From: Branchipolynoe longqiensis | Taxonomy: Eukaryota > Annelida > Polychaeta > Phyllodocida > Polynoidae | DNA: 64,000 nt | Direction: 5' to 3' | Assembly: GCA_030323885.1 (NCBI GenBank) | Contig: CM059188.1 | Location: forward strand, 114,851,430 to 114,915,429 | Shown: one piece after another, positions 10,287 to 21,649 of the stretch | Layout of the letters: the number at the start of each line of letters is the position of its first letter | Position numbering within the stretch: position 1 is the stretch's first letter | Program-made: the position numbers and the translations under genes | The notes under the pieces: generated by a model | The model's input: the letters and a program-made list of their open reading frames with translations, nothing else | Database searches by the model: none | Told to the model about the DNA's origin: nothing

Positions 10287-10845
10287 GAGAAGGGTCCACA
10301 GCGACGAAAGGAGCAAAAACGGCTGACCACTGGGTCATATCGAGCATACCCTTGCAGGATGAGTTTCCCATTCAGTAAGTAGTGATATTGTGTGATTTAA
10401 ACAGAAATCAATGTAGATCAATTTCAAATATACTTCAAACAATTTAATCTGTGCAAAAGATTCATAAATATGTGATAATGTCTGAACAATAAACGAGTCA
10501 AATAATATTTGACTACACTGCTTAGCTCTGTGGAGGTCTAGCCTGGTCCCCTGGCATTCATTTGCTCAGGCAGAGGAGAAGGGTCCACAGCGACGAAAGA
10601 AGCAAAAACGGCTGACCACTGGGTCATATCGAGCATACCCTTGCAGGATTAGTTTCCCATTCAGTAAGTAGTGATATTGTGTGATTTAAACAGAAATCAA
10701 TGTAGATCAATTTCAAATATGCTTCAAACAATGTAATCTGTGCAAAAGATACATAAATATGTGATAATGTCTGAACAATAAACTCATCAAATAATAATTG
10801 TCTCACAGAGGGTCTAGCCTGGTCCCCTGGCACTCATTTGGGCCA
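10287..10845 (+). repeat. Direct repeat pair of ~280 bp
   Basis: Copy 1 spans about 10287-10565 and copy 2 about 10576-10845. Both start GAGAAGGGTCCACAGCGACG and end near CTGGTCCCCTGGCA. They differ by scattered substitutions and a short gap near the end. The spacing suggests tandem duplication. No ORF spans it. Confidence 0.8.
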
Positions 10846-10934
10846 TCCCAGTCGTCATAATTTCAAATCGAACACTGCGAGTAGAGTCGACAAATACATG
10901 TGCCATGTGCAAAACGATCCGACCCAAGTAACCC

Positions 10935-11255
10935 ACTGTCGCGGTTTCAGTTCTCAACCAGTTTCAGTTCTCAACATCGATTCTGCGTATGCGTCAAAGC
11001 ATCTGCGCATGCGTCAAAGCATCGTCTGCGCATGTGTCAACATCAGCCCGATTCAAACCGTTGCAGATCACCGCAAATTGCTACCTCATACTGTCACTAT
11101 AGTGTCAGTGTCACTAACCTTCTAAATTTAATATAATCTTTTCAGTAAACATGTTTTCTAGATTTGTTTCTAGGTGGTTTGGTTTTAGGGATATTTCACT
11201 TTTTCTGTATGAAGATTGCTCACGACCATTGACAATGTGCAGACGATGCTGTTAG
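10935..11255 (+). mobile_element. Foldback MITE-F, partial copy
   Basis: Shares CGGTTTCAG, CTGCGCATGCGTC, TAAATTTAATATAATC and GCTCACGACCATTGACAATG, in that order, with the elements at 52092-52577 and 58930-59443. Its right terminal repeat is missing. Short internal duplications of GCGTCAAAGCATC occur at about 10988-11030. Confidence 0.6.
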
Positions 11256-11260
11256 ATTTG

Positions 11261-11670
11261 CCTTTGTACTGGAAACAAGTTTAAATGGGCTGAAACGAGT
11301 TCAACCGTGGCTGGTTGGGTCGCACCATGGCTAGTTGGGTCGCTCCGTTTTGCGCTGAATATGCTTATGAAGTTTTCTGCTATTATCGCTCAGTTTCCAA
11401 CCTGGTCCCCTAGCCTTTGTACCGGAAACAAGTTTAAACGGGCTGAAACGAGTTCAACCATGGCTGGTTGGGTCGCACCATGGCTAGTTGGGTCGCTCCG
11501 TATAGCCTGAATATGCTTATGAGGCAGAGGCACAGGAGTTCTCATCTATTATCGCTCAGTTTCCAACATGGTCCCCTAGCCTTTGTACCGGAAACAAGTT
11601 TAAACGGGCTCAAACGAGTTCAACCATGGCTGGTTGGGTCGCACCGTGGCTGGTTGGGTCGCTCAAGCGC
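11261..11670 (+). repeat. Tandem repeat, ~3 units of 153-166 bp
   Basis: Units start with CCTTTGTAC(T/C)GGAAACAAG at 11261, 11414 and 11580. Each contains a doubled GGCTGGTTGGGTCGCACC / GGCTAGTTGGGTCGCTCC motif. The open frames through it (MAGWV... type) are produced by the repeat. It ends shortly before the DUF7869-like gene and could form part of its upstream region. Confidence 0.8.
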
Positions 11671-11819
11671 CATTTGAGTTTGTCTGCAGAACCACGTAAG
11701 TTGTAGAGGGCCAATCACCGGCGCGCATCAGATCACATGATGCACAAAATGGCGCTGCCCAGAATCACTATTTTTGCGTGCTGATTTTGCTAGATTCGTT
11801 CGGTCTACGGCTGTTAATT

Positions 11820-14047
11820 ATGGAAACATATGATGCAATTGATGAAAACGTGATGTTGTCACCATCGGGAAAGGGTAAACGATGTCAGCCACAAAATTCC
11901 ACGTGTTCTAAAGCCAAAGCAGCTCGCTACAGTGGAGAAGGTTTTATTCCGCGTGTCAAATGCGCGCCTAACAATACCGTGTGCACTGCCAAAACTTTGA
12001 CAGAAAATGATTTACAGTACATCAAAGGGCAGCTGTATGTGACCACAGATAAAGTTGAGCAAGATGCAATCCTTGTGTCTCACATGGATATAAGCCAGGT
12101 CCATCGCCGAAGTCCAAGAGTAGAAAATGAAGAAAGGGCACAAAACAGAGGCGTGTCGATCAAGTAAAGCTTTGTGAAGGAAGATAAAATGAAGATTTCA
12201 GTATGCCAGGCTTCATTTCTCAGCATTTTGTGTAAGTATGGTGACCATAAGCATTATTATAGGAAGTCATAGATCATTGTAGCCTAATGTCATTTTCATG
12301 GTGGGGGTGGGGTAATATATTTTTAGTTAAAGTCAACTGAAAAAGGTATTATTTCCCTGGTATTGTTATTTTATTTTTTTTCCACATACGGCAAGACATT
12401 TAACCTATTTTATTTCAGATATTTCATATTCGTTTTCCTAATGTTATTTTCATGGTGGAGGCAGGGTAATATATTTTTAGTTATTGTCAACTAGTATTGT
12501 TATTATTTTTTCCTTCCACATACGGCAAGACATGTAATCTATTTTATTTAAGATATTTCATAGTCTTAACGTTGTTTTCCAGGACTCACACGCATTTTGT
12601 TTTTGAAGAAAAAAAAACACCTAATGATTAGAACCTGTAATAAAAGTGTTCATTAGCTTTGTTATATTGAATTTAATTTATTCTTTCAGGTGTCAAGGAA
12701 TATCGAGTCCAGAGCATCGCGAGGTACTGGCTTGAGCATGGTAGATCTCCTCCGGAAAATCGTGGTGGTTACAGCAGAGCTGCAGAAAATGAGGGGAAGA
12801 AGGAGAGCATTCGAAATCATATAAAGTCCTTCACTTGCAGAGCTAGCCACTATGCTCATCGAGGTGCGCCAGGGAGGAGGTACCTTCCTAGTGATTTAAG
12901 TGTTGCAAAGATGCACAAATTGTTCCAGACGCAGAATCATGACAGGATAACATACTCATTGTATTGGAGCATTTTTGTGTATGACTTCAATCTTGCATTT
13001 GGTCACCCTGCCACAGATGTATGTTCCACATGTATGAAATTCCACATGAAAATTAAGGATCTAGAGCAAACCCCTGATGAAAAGCGAGAAAATATTCTGC
13101 TGTATGGGTTGCATCGTCGCCGTGCCCGTCAATTTTACAACAAGATGAATGAAGTGGGAGATAGTTTCACTGTCTGTTTTGATGTTATGGAAAATCTTGT
13201 TCTTCTGAAGTCCCCAATAGAGCAAACATATTATTCTCGCCAGTTATTCATGTATGTGTTTGGGATTGTTCATCACCGAGGTAGAGGGGAATCGCAGGGG
13301 AAAGATGACATTCATTTATATACATGGCTTGAACATCAGAATGCCAAAGACAGCAATACAATTGCTTCTGCATTACATGATTACTTATGTTCAGTGGTTA
13401 ACATGGACATAAGTCAAACTGAACTCCTATGTTTGTTCTCAGATTCTTGCTACGGCCAAAATAAGAACATTAACGTTTTATCCATGTTGTTTGCATTGTG
13501 CAACCAGAAGTACCCAAATCTTACTGTTGAATACAATTTCCCAATACAGGGACACAGCTTTCTTCCTGCAGACCGAGTGCTTGGAAGGATCGAGCAAGAA
13601 ATCCGAAAGAAGGAAACAATATTAATGCCAGAGGAATACTGTGAGATTCTGAGGAATCATGGTACTGTTCATGTGTATGGAAGGGATTGGATGTGCTATG
13701 ATTACAAAGCAGAATCAGTCATTTTCACAAAATGTCAACGATCTTTTAAAATTAGTGAGGCAAGAGTGCTACAGGTTTCTAAGAATAAGTTGAGGTTCAA
13801 AAGTGCATTTGCTGGGGAATTTTGCCAACACTCCCTTCTAGAAAGGGGGAAAAAGTGGGCACAGTTCAATCCTTCACTACTGGCTGATATTAACTGCGTG
13901 AAAGAGGCTAAGAAGCAGGATGTTATGAAGCTGCTGAAATAGTTGGATGTAAATCAAGAGGTTCGTACTTACTATGAGAATGCCTTCTCTCATGTTGGCG
14001 ATCAGAACATTGTGCAGGACCTTGAGGATAGTGGTGATGATGAGTAA
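11820..14047 (+). pseudogene. DUF7869-like RNase H-fold protein, probable transposase relative, with two premature stops
   Basis: Two exons, 11820-12231 and 12690-14047, joined by a GT-AG intron (donor GTAAGT, acceptor TTCTTTCAG) that splits a Cys codon. They encode about 589 residues. The second exon has the family's hallmarks: YRVQSIARYW, IKSFTCRASHYAHRG, HPATDVCSTC with paired cysteines, CFDVMENL, FSDSCYGQNKN and GHSFLPADRVLGRIE. The acidic residues in the last three fit a DDE-like RNase H fold; that role is inferred, and I know the family mostly as uncharacterised. Two in-frame stops break it: TAA at 12165-12167, where the reading continues as SFVKEDKMK, and TAG at 13940-13942, where it continues to a final TAA at 14045. 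Each is one substitution from a sense codon. The start ATG is chosen because it leads METYDAIDEN; an upstream ATG at 11778 is in frame. It could be a decayed transposon gene or a decayed domesticated copy. Confidence 0.75.
12292..12565 (+). repeat. Tandem duplication inside the intron
   Basis: A block of about 130 bp is repeated with a ~150 bp offset. Both copies contain TTTTCATGGTGG, GGTAATATATTTTTAGTTA, CACATACGGCAAGACAT and TATTTCATA. It lies fully within the intron of the DUF7869-like gene. Confidence 0.75.
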
Positions 14048-14938
14048 GCTTATGATGGAAATTTAACGTTACACACTCTGCCTCTGTGAGCAGGAATTAT
14101 GTGGAGCAGGGCAAGTTAATTCAATATTATGAGAAAATACTTTAACACTCGCTAGCCCAATTTCAGTAAATCGATGGATGTATGTTTAAAATGGGGTAAT
14201 GGGTGGGTTAACTGACTGAATTTTCATGTAATCTTTCTTTTTGTGTAATCTCTGTGATGACTTCTAATGGCAAATGGAGAATATTGTGACTGGACTAGCA
14301 TTATTTTCCGGTCATCTCTCCATAATTATGACTCTAGAGTAAGGATCTTATTGTGATTGTTATTACACTGGGATTTCATAATCGTTTAAATAATTGTCAG
14401 TTTTGACGCTTTCTGAAGACGAGGAAGAATAGGCCTACTGCCAAACTTTGGTATTTTCATAGATAAGAAAGGGTGTTCTTTTGAATATATAATACATGCT
14501 TCACATTTAAGATATTTCTAATTGTGTGTTCTTTGATTCTGCAACATTTCCATAAGATTAGTCTTTGACAATGGATTTACCTGGTTTTGCAAACAAACCG
14601 AAAGTGGACTTACTTGGTTTTGCAGAAAAATCAATAAAAGTTGGTTAATTAATGAGTTTTGGAATAAAGGTTCATTTATCACTTTCATAGTATTTGTTCA
14701 TTGCCCATAACCCTTTAATAACAAGAAAAGTGGAATTACTGAGAATTAAATTTATGGTCATATACAAATCTTGATTTTAAAACAAAAGAGGTCGGGTGGA
14801 CTTACTTGGTTTTGCGCCTGAACCCCTCATATATATATGTATGTAAATATATTTAAATACATGTGCACATATAGTTAAAGATAGACGTGAGTAGGAGAAT
14901 AATAGATATATGTGTGTATATAATTATACATCTGTCTG
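14048..14938 (+). other. 3' flank of the DUF7869-like gene
   Basis: No second gene is seen. A candidate polyadenylation signal AATAAA lies at about 14633. From about 14560 a repeat with TTACTTGGTTTTGC occurs three times and ends in GCGCCTGAACCCCTCATATATAT, the (AT)n-joined motif also found at 55160-55222. Confidence 0.5.
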
Positions 14939-14945
14939 TATAATA

Positions 14946-15259
14946 CACCCCACCAGTCAAGCTGGAAAGTACCTGAATAGAGTGGTTCCAGATTATACCG
15001 AGTCTATTCAATTAGCTATTGAAAGATCTAGTTTTAGAAGATTTTTTTGTTTACAGAGAATGGTGGGTATCTGTCAATATCTGAGTGACAATGATGCTAT
15101 GATGTATACAAATAGCACGTGATATGCTGTGTAGGCACTGAAGTCATCATCAATCGAACACATTACAAATGCTACACCCCGCCAGTTAAACCGGAAAGTA
15201 CCCGAATAGAGTGGTTCTAAATTCTGCTGATTGATGTCACTAGCTTAACTGGCGGGGTC
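14946..15259. mobile_element. MITE with CCCCRCCAGT ends, TATAATAC duplication
   Basis: The left end CACCCCACCAGTCAAGC is inverted at the right end GCTTAACTGGCGGGGTC. The flanks TATAATAC occur at 14939-14946 and 15260-15267; an 8-bp duplication would fit a hAT-like source. A second left-end-like motif (CACCCCGCCAGTTAAACC) lies inside at about 15176, so the element may be compound. Confidence 0.65.
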
Positions 15260-15295
15260 TATAATACATAACCGTGTGTAGGAGAGTACGACCAG

Positions 15296-16031
15296 GGGCC
15301 GTATGGATGGGCTGGTGCTACGCGTAGCCGGAGCTACACGCTAGCTCTGGGATAGCTGTCCGCGGCTAGGATGGGGTCGGTGAAGTAGGTCAAACAGTAT
15401 GCACGGGTCTCCAAACCGGGGCGGATAGCTAACCGTGTACTTATTTATAGATTTGGGAATTCCCTCGATTCGACAATGTGAATAACGCCGCCAATGCGGC
15501 AGAAGCGTTAATAACGGTTCGATTTCAGAGTTAATTTGATTAAATTTCACTTATTGCGTATGTAAATCTGTCAAATATGATCGCATTGAATAGATTTGGC
15601 TGTAATATACTGCCGCCGATATGGCGGCAGTGGCGGCCATGTTTAGTTGACGTTAGACAGTATGGATATCGACATCGATTCGGCGGCGATTTGTTTACTT
15701 TACATTCGTCGATTCGACAATATGAATAATGCTGCCAATGCGGCGGTGGCGTTAATATCGGTTCGAATTTAGGGTTAATTTGATCAAATTTCACTTATTG
15801 AGTCTGTAATTCTGCTAAATATGATAGCATTGAATAGATTGAGACCCACACACACACATTAACCGCCGTGGCTAGCAGTTAAGCCTGCCTTGAAATCAGG
15901 GTAGATTAGCCTAGGCTACGGTCGGCGGCTAGAGCTGCCACCGGCTCATGCATGCAGATTTTCCAACTTTAGCCGGGTGGAGCTACCCTAGCCCCGGTTA
16001 GAGCCCTAGCACCAGCCCATGCATACGGGCC
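15296..16031. mobile_element. MITE-C copy 1 (GGGCC ends, CAG duplication)
   Basis: Ends GGGCCGTATGGATGGGCTGG and the reverse of GGGCCCGTATGCATGGGCTGG, flanked by CAG at 15293-15295 and 16032-16034. The interior (about 15425-15840) holds two ~190 bp tandem units with TTATAGATTTGGGAA, CGCCAATGCGGC, GGTTCGAATTTAGGG and AAATTTCACTTATTG. The same units fill the element at 60948-61904. Confidence 0.75.
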
Positions 16032-16059
16032 CAGTAGTTTCCTGCCGCTGGTGCCGGTA

Positions 16060-16662
16060 TAGCAAGAAATCGCAAACCCATGGAAATTGCCCACCCGGGG
16101 TTTACAATTTCCTAGGAAATCACAAACCCCCAACGCTTTGTAGCATTTTGTAACATTCAACTAACACAGTTAGATATTGAAATATTGAGTGCATGCACAA
16201 TAAGAATTTGGAATATTAAAATGGTTCTGTGTACTGTATGCAGTGACTTTAGCTGGAACTAAAAAGGCCATTTTGCTAACAACATTGTTTTACATTGCCT
16301 GAAACTGAGTGATAAAACCAGGATATAGCTGCACCTCTTTACTTAGCCTGGTCCCATGGCCTTTGTTTCAACAGAGGTTGCCACCTAGTGTATAACATGG
16401 GTAGGCCTACTGGAACCCGACTACTCTTTTCCTGGCCTTTAGAACGGCCACAATGATGACATCTGTGAATAAAGGCCGTTTTCAGTGCATGTGCGGTCTG
16501 AATTATGAACTGGACTATCGGAAAGATGTTTTCAATAGGATAAAGTCTGCCAAACATGGGGGGTTTGCGATTTCTAGGGGGGATATATGGCTGGGGGTTT
16601 GCGATTTCCTTGGAAATCACAAGTGGGGGTTTGCGATTTCCAGGGTTTGCGATTTCCTGCTA
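16060..16662. mobile_element. Inverted-repeat element with AAATCGCAAACCC ends
   Basis: The left end TAGCAAGAAATCGCAAACCC is mirrored at the right end as GGGTTTGCGATTTCCTGCTA. Subterminal copies of the same word recur at about 16115-16135 and 16562-16640, so the arms are multiply repeated. The middle is AT-rich and noncoding. The ORF at 16453-16968 crosses its right end and looks spurious. Confidence 0.7.
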
Positions 16663-17539
16663 CACTGGCACTGTGTGAGCTGGTCACTGGCGCAGGTTTC
16701 CTTCCGTTCGCCCGAGTTGAAGCTGCGTCCAGTGCTCATTGTAAGTAGAAGGGGTTCCATGCAATATCACAGCGCGTCCATCTTGATGGCATCTGGCAAC
16801 ATCCGCAGCACCCGTCTAAACCAGATTAGACGCGGGCAGAGTGCCTCTTTAGGGCGGCCAATGGCTCTAATAGGGCCCGGGAAGGTGGTCGGGCCCGGGA
16901 CGGAGTGTTGTCACATGACGACCCATCGGAGCCCGATAGATGGCGACACCATGGACATAGCCAGGTAGAGGGGGTGGGTGGTGGGATGGGGATGGAGGGT
17001 TTGGTAGCGGTTGATATAGAATTTAGTTTTAGCACAGTGAAATAACTGAATGAACTCTTAACCAGGTAGGGGCCAGGACTAGGAATTCAAAACGTCTCGG
17101 TTTCTCAAGGCATATTGAAAAACCAAGATAGTTTTGATATAGAAACAAACATGTTAGTCTACAACTTGCTTAATATTGGATAGAGAACATAACAAAATAT
17201 ATCATTAGAAAGGATTTAAACTGCCCTTTGCGATATATGTGAAGAAAGTATGTTCCTAAGAATATTGTCCATAATAATTAATATGAATATGCAATGCTTA
17301 GGACCGACCCCGGTGCGTATTCGATTAACACGACTCGGGTCACCTGAGTTGCTAGAATTTCAAATCCAGTAACCCACTGTAAAAATATACGGATTTTCGG
17401 TTCGGAATTATATATTAGCAGAGAGCATTATTATCCTCGGGCGATGGAGTGGGGACCAAGGTTATGTAATAGAAAAGCAATGGGTTCCCCACTCGCTGTG
17501 TGACATGTTAAGCTATGGGAAATATATGTTAATACATAG
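16663..17539. other. No gene recognised
   Basis: The GC-rich first third (to about 16965) gives overlapping ORFs on both strands without protein-like composition. The rest is AT-rich. A short segment near 17280-17310 matches 9960-9995 (AATATGAATA...GCAATGCTT). Confidence 0.4.
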
Positions 17540-18165
17540 TGCCCGAGATTGTGATGAGATGTTCCTATATAAGAGGCAGTTACTGTTTGGTGAAATGTTC
17601 CCTCTATGCACCAGTGAGGGTGCAAGTGGAGGAGAAGGACATTTTTAATACATATATTTATTGTAACTGTCTGCAACTACCTGTTACCACAGGGCCGATG
17701 GGCCAACATACCAGCCATACTGCATACGTTATGTACACCACCTGCAGCTGGGTTGGGTGACAGCTGCCCATAGGGGGGGCGTCACCTCCCAGGCTGTGGA
17801 GGGTGCCTGATTGGCTGGCTGTGGGAGGCCCAGTCAGCTGTGCCCCTTTGCCCCACCTGACCACACAAGCCTCACTTTGATATTGATTATTATAGACACT
17901 GCTCCAGACACACTGGGCAGCACACTCTACTCCTGACTCTTGAGTGAGACACACTCTCTCTTGGGCAGGAACACAGACACTCTGTCTGATGCTTCACCTT
18001 TCATATATACAAACTGAGCTGTGTGCAACAAAAATGGGACTCCGGTTCAATGGGCTGTAGGCACTGATTCATAGACATACACAACAGGTCATGAGACACT
18101 GTGTGGACAGAAGGTAAGGGGTCAGGGTGATAGGTCACTAGTAGGTGAACAGGAGTTGATGCCAA
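17540..18165 (-). repeat. Dispersed ~630 bp repeat D1, copy 1
   Basis: Its reverse complement aligns over its whole length with 22440-23070. Shared landmarks include GTGCCTACAGCCCAT, GCATCAGACAGAGTGTCTG, CCCACAGCCAGCCAATCAG, ATGCAGTATGGCTGG and CTTATATAGGAACATCTC. There is no long ORF. CCAAT words and a TATATAAG word are suggestive of promoter-type sequence, as in an LTR, but that is only a possibility. Confidence 0.75.
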
Positions 18166-19185
18166 TAAAGCACAACTTCTTCACTGTCAATCTTGCGTGA
18201 CTTGTCTTCCCTTTCTTCCCTATGAGTTTGTTTGAGAGGGGCATCAGGTGTGAACTGACAGACCGTCATTAGAATGCACCTGGGGAGAGTTTTGTGGTAT
18301 CTCTGGGGCTCTGACGGCTGGGGCATCGAGTAATATTACACCACGTCTTGGCCGGAGTGGATTAAGCAGAGTAGCATGGAAGAACTCACGTACACTGGTC
18401 CCGGTGACGTCATTGGACCATATATGGAAGATTTGTAGGACCAGTGTAGTTGTTCCTTGATTTGGCATGTGCTACTCTGCGGCGGGGCATCATCAAGGCA
18501 TTAAGCCCATAGGCAATTATTAACCAATCGCTGTCATCCAACCTTCTTACTGCGTAGCGAAGTTCGACAAGCTATTTCCATTTCCGTTTGCTGGATTTTG
18601 AGTATTCAACATGAGTATACAAATGGTGGCGCCCATATAAGGCTATTTCCGTTTCCGTTTGCTGGATTTTGGTTATTTCATTGTCCACCTCTATGAGTAC
18701 GAGTATTGTTTATATATATGAGACTGTCTCAAAATGTGCTAAGCAATATGGGACAAAACGTTGTCAATTGTAACAATCAACACACTATATGCTTATGCAT
18801 TTGCTCAGGATAAACTGAGTTGTTTTTTACATGGTGCTTCATAATCCCAATAGAAAACATATTGATTTGAAGCAAATGTCCTTGTGTTTTAGGTCTAATC
18901 TTTTCTGTGCTGTTTTGTGTCAATCATTACAATGGAAATAAAAAGAAGAAGAGTTATCACCTTTTGAGCCAGGCTCATAAACCTGTTACTCCTTAGCCTC
19001 CCCCTTTGGGGGGGTCGGTATTAATATTCAACTGAAATTCCATGAAAATAAAGAAATCCTATTTTGCCTCTAACATTCTGGTGCTTGTATCATAGCATTA
19101 GTCACTTTTACTGGGGATCCAGCATAGTCTGTTCTAATAATCAGTTGTCTTAGTATAAAAGATTATTATATGACTCCCAGCCTAC
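18166..19185. other. No gene recognised
   Basis: Mixed spacer. CTATTTCC(A/G)TTTCCGTTTGCTGGATTTT is present twice within 18570-18670. 18515-18590 resembles 10210-10280. A short AT-rich stretch follows. No coding signal was found on either strand. Confidence 0.4.
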
Positions 19186-19945
19186 CCCCACCATGAATCC
19201 CGGGCTTCCCCGCCATGATTCCCGGTCTACCCCCGCCGTCACCGCCGTGACTCCCGACCTGTCATCGCCCTGACTCCCGGCCTCCCGTCACCGTGATTCC
19301 CGGCCTGCTCCCGCCGTGACTCCCGGCTCACCCCCGACCTGTCGCTGCTGTGACTCCCACCCTGTCATTGCCCTGACTCCCGGCCTGTCACCGCCGTGAC
19401 TCCCACCCTGTCATAGCCCTGACTCCCGGCCTGTCACCGCCGTGACTCCCGGCCTCCCGTCACCGTGATTCCCGACCTGCCCGCGGCTCACCCCCGACAT
19501 GTCGCTGCCGTGACTCCCGGCCTGTCACCGCTGTGACTCCCACCCTGTCATCGCCCTGACTCCCGGCCTGTCATCGCCCTGACTCCCGGCCTCCCGTCGC
19601 CGTGATTCCCGGCCTGCTCCTGCCATGACTCCCGGCTCACCCCCGACCTGTCGCTGCCGTGACTCCCGGCCTGTCACCGCCGTGACTCCCACCCTGTCAT
19701 CGCCCTGACTCCCGGCCTGTCACCGCCGTGACTCCCGGCCTCCCGTCACCGTGATTCCCGGCCTGCTCCCGCCGTGACTCCCGGCTCACCCCCGACCTGT
19801 CGCTGCCGTGACTCCCGGCCTGTCACCGCTGTGACTCCCACCCTGTCATCGCCCTGACTCCCGGCCTCCCGTCGCCGTGATTCCCGGCCTGCTCCTGCCA
19901 TGACTCCCGGCTCACCCCCGACATGTCGCCGCCGTGACTCATGGC
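19186..19945. repeat. GC-rich minisatellite, ~25-bp units with higher-order order
   Basis: About 30 units of the form CCTGTCACCGCCGTGACTCCC, with variants ending GATTCCCGG and GGCTCACCCCCGA. The variants recur in the same order, which gives a larger period of a few hundred bases. It is sharply bounded by AT-rich DNA. Confidence 0.9.
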
Positions 19946-20029
19946 CATGGTCTCGCTCTCAGTGGTAGAGGCACGTGGATCTCGTCAGGACTTTTCAGCT
20001 TGCTGCAAAGAGGGTCATTCTTTGAAACT

Positions 20030-20990
20030 TGGCACCACGAATTTGGTTTCCATGTTACGATGGTGATAATGAATTATTGCTGTTTTTTGTTGTCCAAAGT
20101 CACAACATTTATCAAAAGCAGGCTTGTATGATTTTGTACATACAAATTCACACATACCCAAGATTGTTTTCTTGTAATCGTTTTGGCTTAACTATAATCA
20201 ATAAAATGTTATTCAAATTTGTTTTGCATGTTAAAATAATGTTCTGGATGTGTCTTTGATTCCCATGTTACGCGAATTGTTTTAACATACAGCTCAATCT
20301 ATATAAGCTCCAAATCAAAAAGCGACTTAGACTTAAAAAAAAGAAATTCCAACTTTGACATATGCACAACATGGAAACCTTCAAATGAACATGGATTCTG
20401 CTATTATTTGGAATATTTTCTGGTATTAGTTGGAATGTTTTCACTTTTGGTCTCCATGTCACACTTTGGTGCCCAATTCCAAAGAACGACACAAGACTGA
20501 AAATCACTTCCTCGTATCCAGCAAGTAAAGCCGCATATTTTAGTCATTCTCTTAAACTGGGCACTAAAGTGTGACATGGAAACCAAAAGTGAAAATCTTC
20601 CAGATAATAACAGAATCCATGTTTCTATGAAGGTTGGAAAAAATGGTTCACTTTTTGATTTAGATCTTATACAAATTGAGCAGTAGGTTAATATCACTAG
20701 TGTAACATGAAAATCAAAGACACATCCAGAACATCATTTTAGCATACACAAGAAAGTCAAACAAGATTTTATTGATTACAGTTAAGCAAACAAGGTTATG
20801 TCTTACAACAAAAATGTTGAAAAAAGTTGTTAACAAGTTTGGCTAAATGCCTGGTGTAAACGTGTGAATTTCTATATTTTCACTCCAGCACAAAAGCATA
20901 CAAGTATAATTTTGATATTTATTTAAATACATGTGCATATATAGTTAAATATAGAACTATATCAGTTCAATACATGTGTAGAACTGCTAA
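20030..20990. mobile_element. Foldback element with ~300 bp inverted arms
   Basis: The left arm (about 20170-20480) is the reverse complement of the right arm (about 20555-20830). Shared words are ATGTTCTGGATGTGTCTTTGA, AAATCAAAAAG, TTTTCACTTTTGG and CCATGTCACACTTTGG. The centre is near 20515. The outer right flank (20820-20990) is the reverse complement of about 51315-51450. The small ORFs in it mirror each other and are not genes. Confidence 0.75.
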
Positions 20991-21011
20991 CATTCCTAAC
21001 AGAGAGAGGAT

Positions 21012-21645
21012 ACAATAATTTACGAAAGCGGAGACCGAGAAGTATGTAATTCGTGTTTATTTTCAGAAGGGCTCATGTACAGTACAATAACCGTTAATCA
21101 GAAATCAACGAATCCCTCTCCCTGGACAATCAGCTCAATGGTTAAATGGGTGGGACTCGAACCCTCAACCCTTGCGATGAGTCTTTGCTTTAGGTGCGGG
21201 TGGGTGAAGAAATGCGTGGAGGGTGCTTGGATGGAGGCGTCTGCGGCAGTTATGGTCAGATTTTTCGAATCGTGAGTCTCGCTGTGGTGGTTGGCAGTGG
21301 CGGGCCTGTGGCGCCCCCTGGGTTTTAACGGGGGAAGCTTGTATTGGGCTTGCAGTTCGGTCATTTTTCTACAGGGGGTGCCACCACCGCAAGCTGAACC
21401 GCAGTCGGATTCGAACCCATGTACTCATGTATCATTGAGTTCAGAGTGGTACGTCTCCGCCATAAATTACTGATGTTAGAGTAGCATCCACAATTTATGA
21501 AAGCAGAGACCGAGAAGTATGTAATGGGTGTTTATTTTCAGAAGCGCTCATGTACAGTACGATAACCGTTAATCAGAAATCAGCGAATCCCTCTCCATGG
21601 ACACTCAGCTCAATGGTTAAATGGTGGGGGGACTCGAACCCTCAA
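21012..21645 (+). repeat. Direct repeat pair around a tRNA-like segment
   Basis: About 150 bp at 21012-21170 recurs at 21488-21645. Both contain GCGGAGACCGAGAAGTATGT or a close variant, GCTCATGTACAGTAC and TCAGCTCAATGGTTAAATGG. Two GGAYTCGAACCC-type words lie in or between them. This pair borders the end of the broken DIRS element and may include its terminal repeats. Confidence 0.6.
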
Positions 21646-21649
21646 CCAG

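Noticed and set aside
15341..15794. Paired ORFs starting MKF(N/D)QIN
   Set aside because: They are translations of the two tandem units inside MITE-C; no known protein similarity.
19186..19945. CRISPR-like array
   Set aside because: There are no unique spacers; the repeats are contiguous and imperfect, and the DNA is eukaryotic. The same applies to 1-415.
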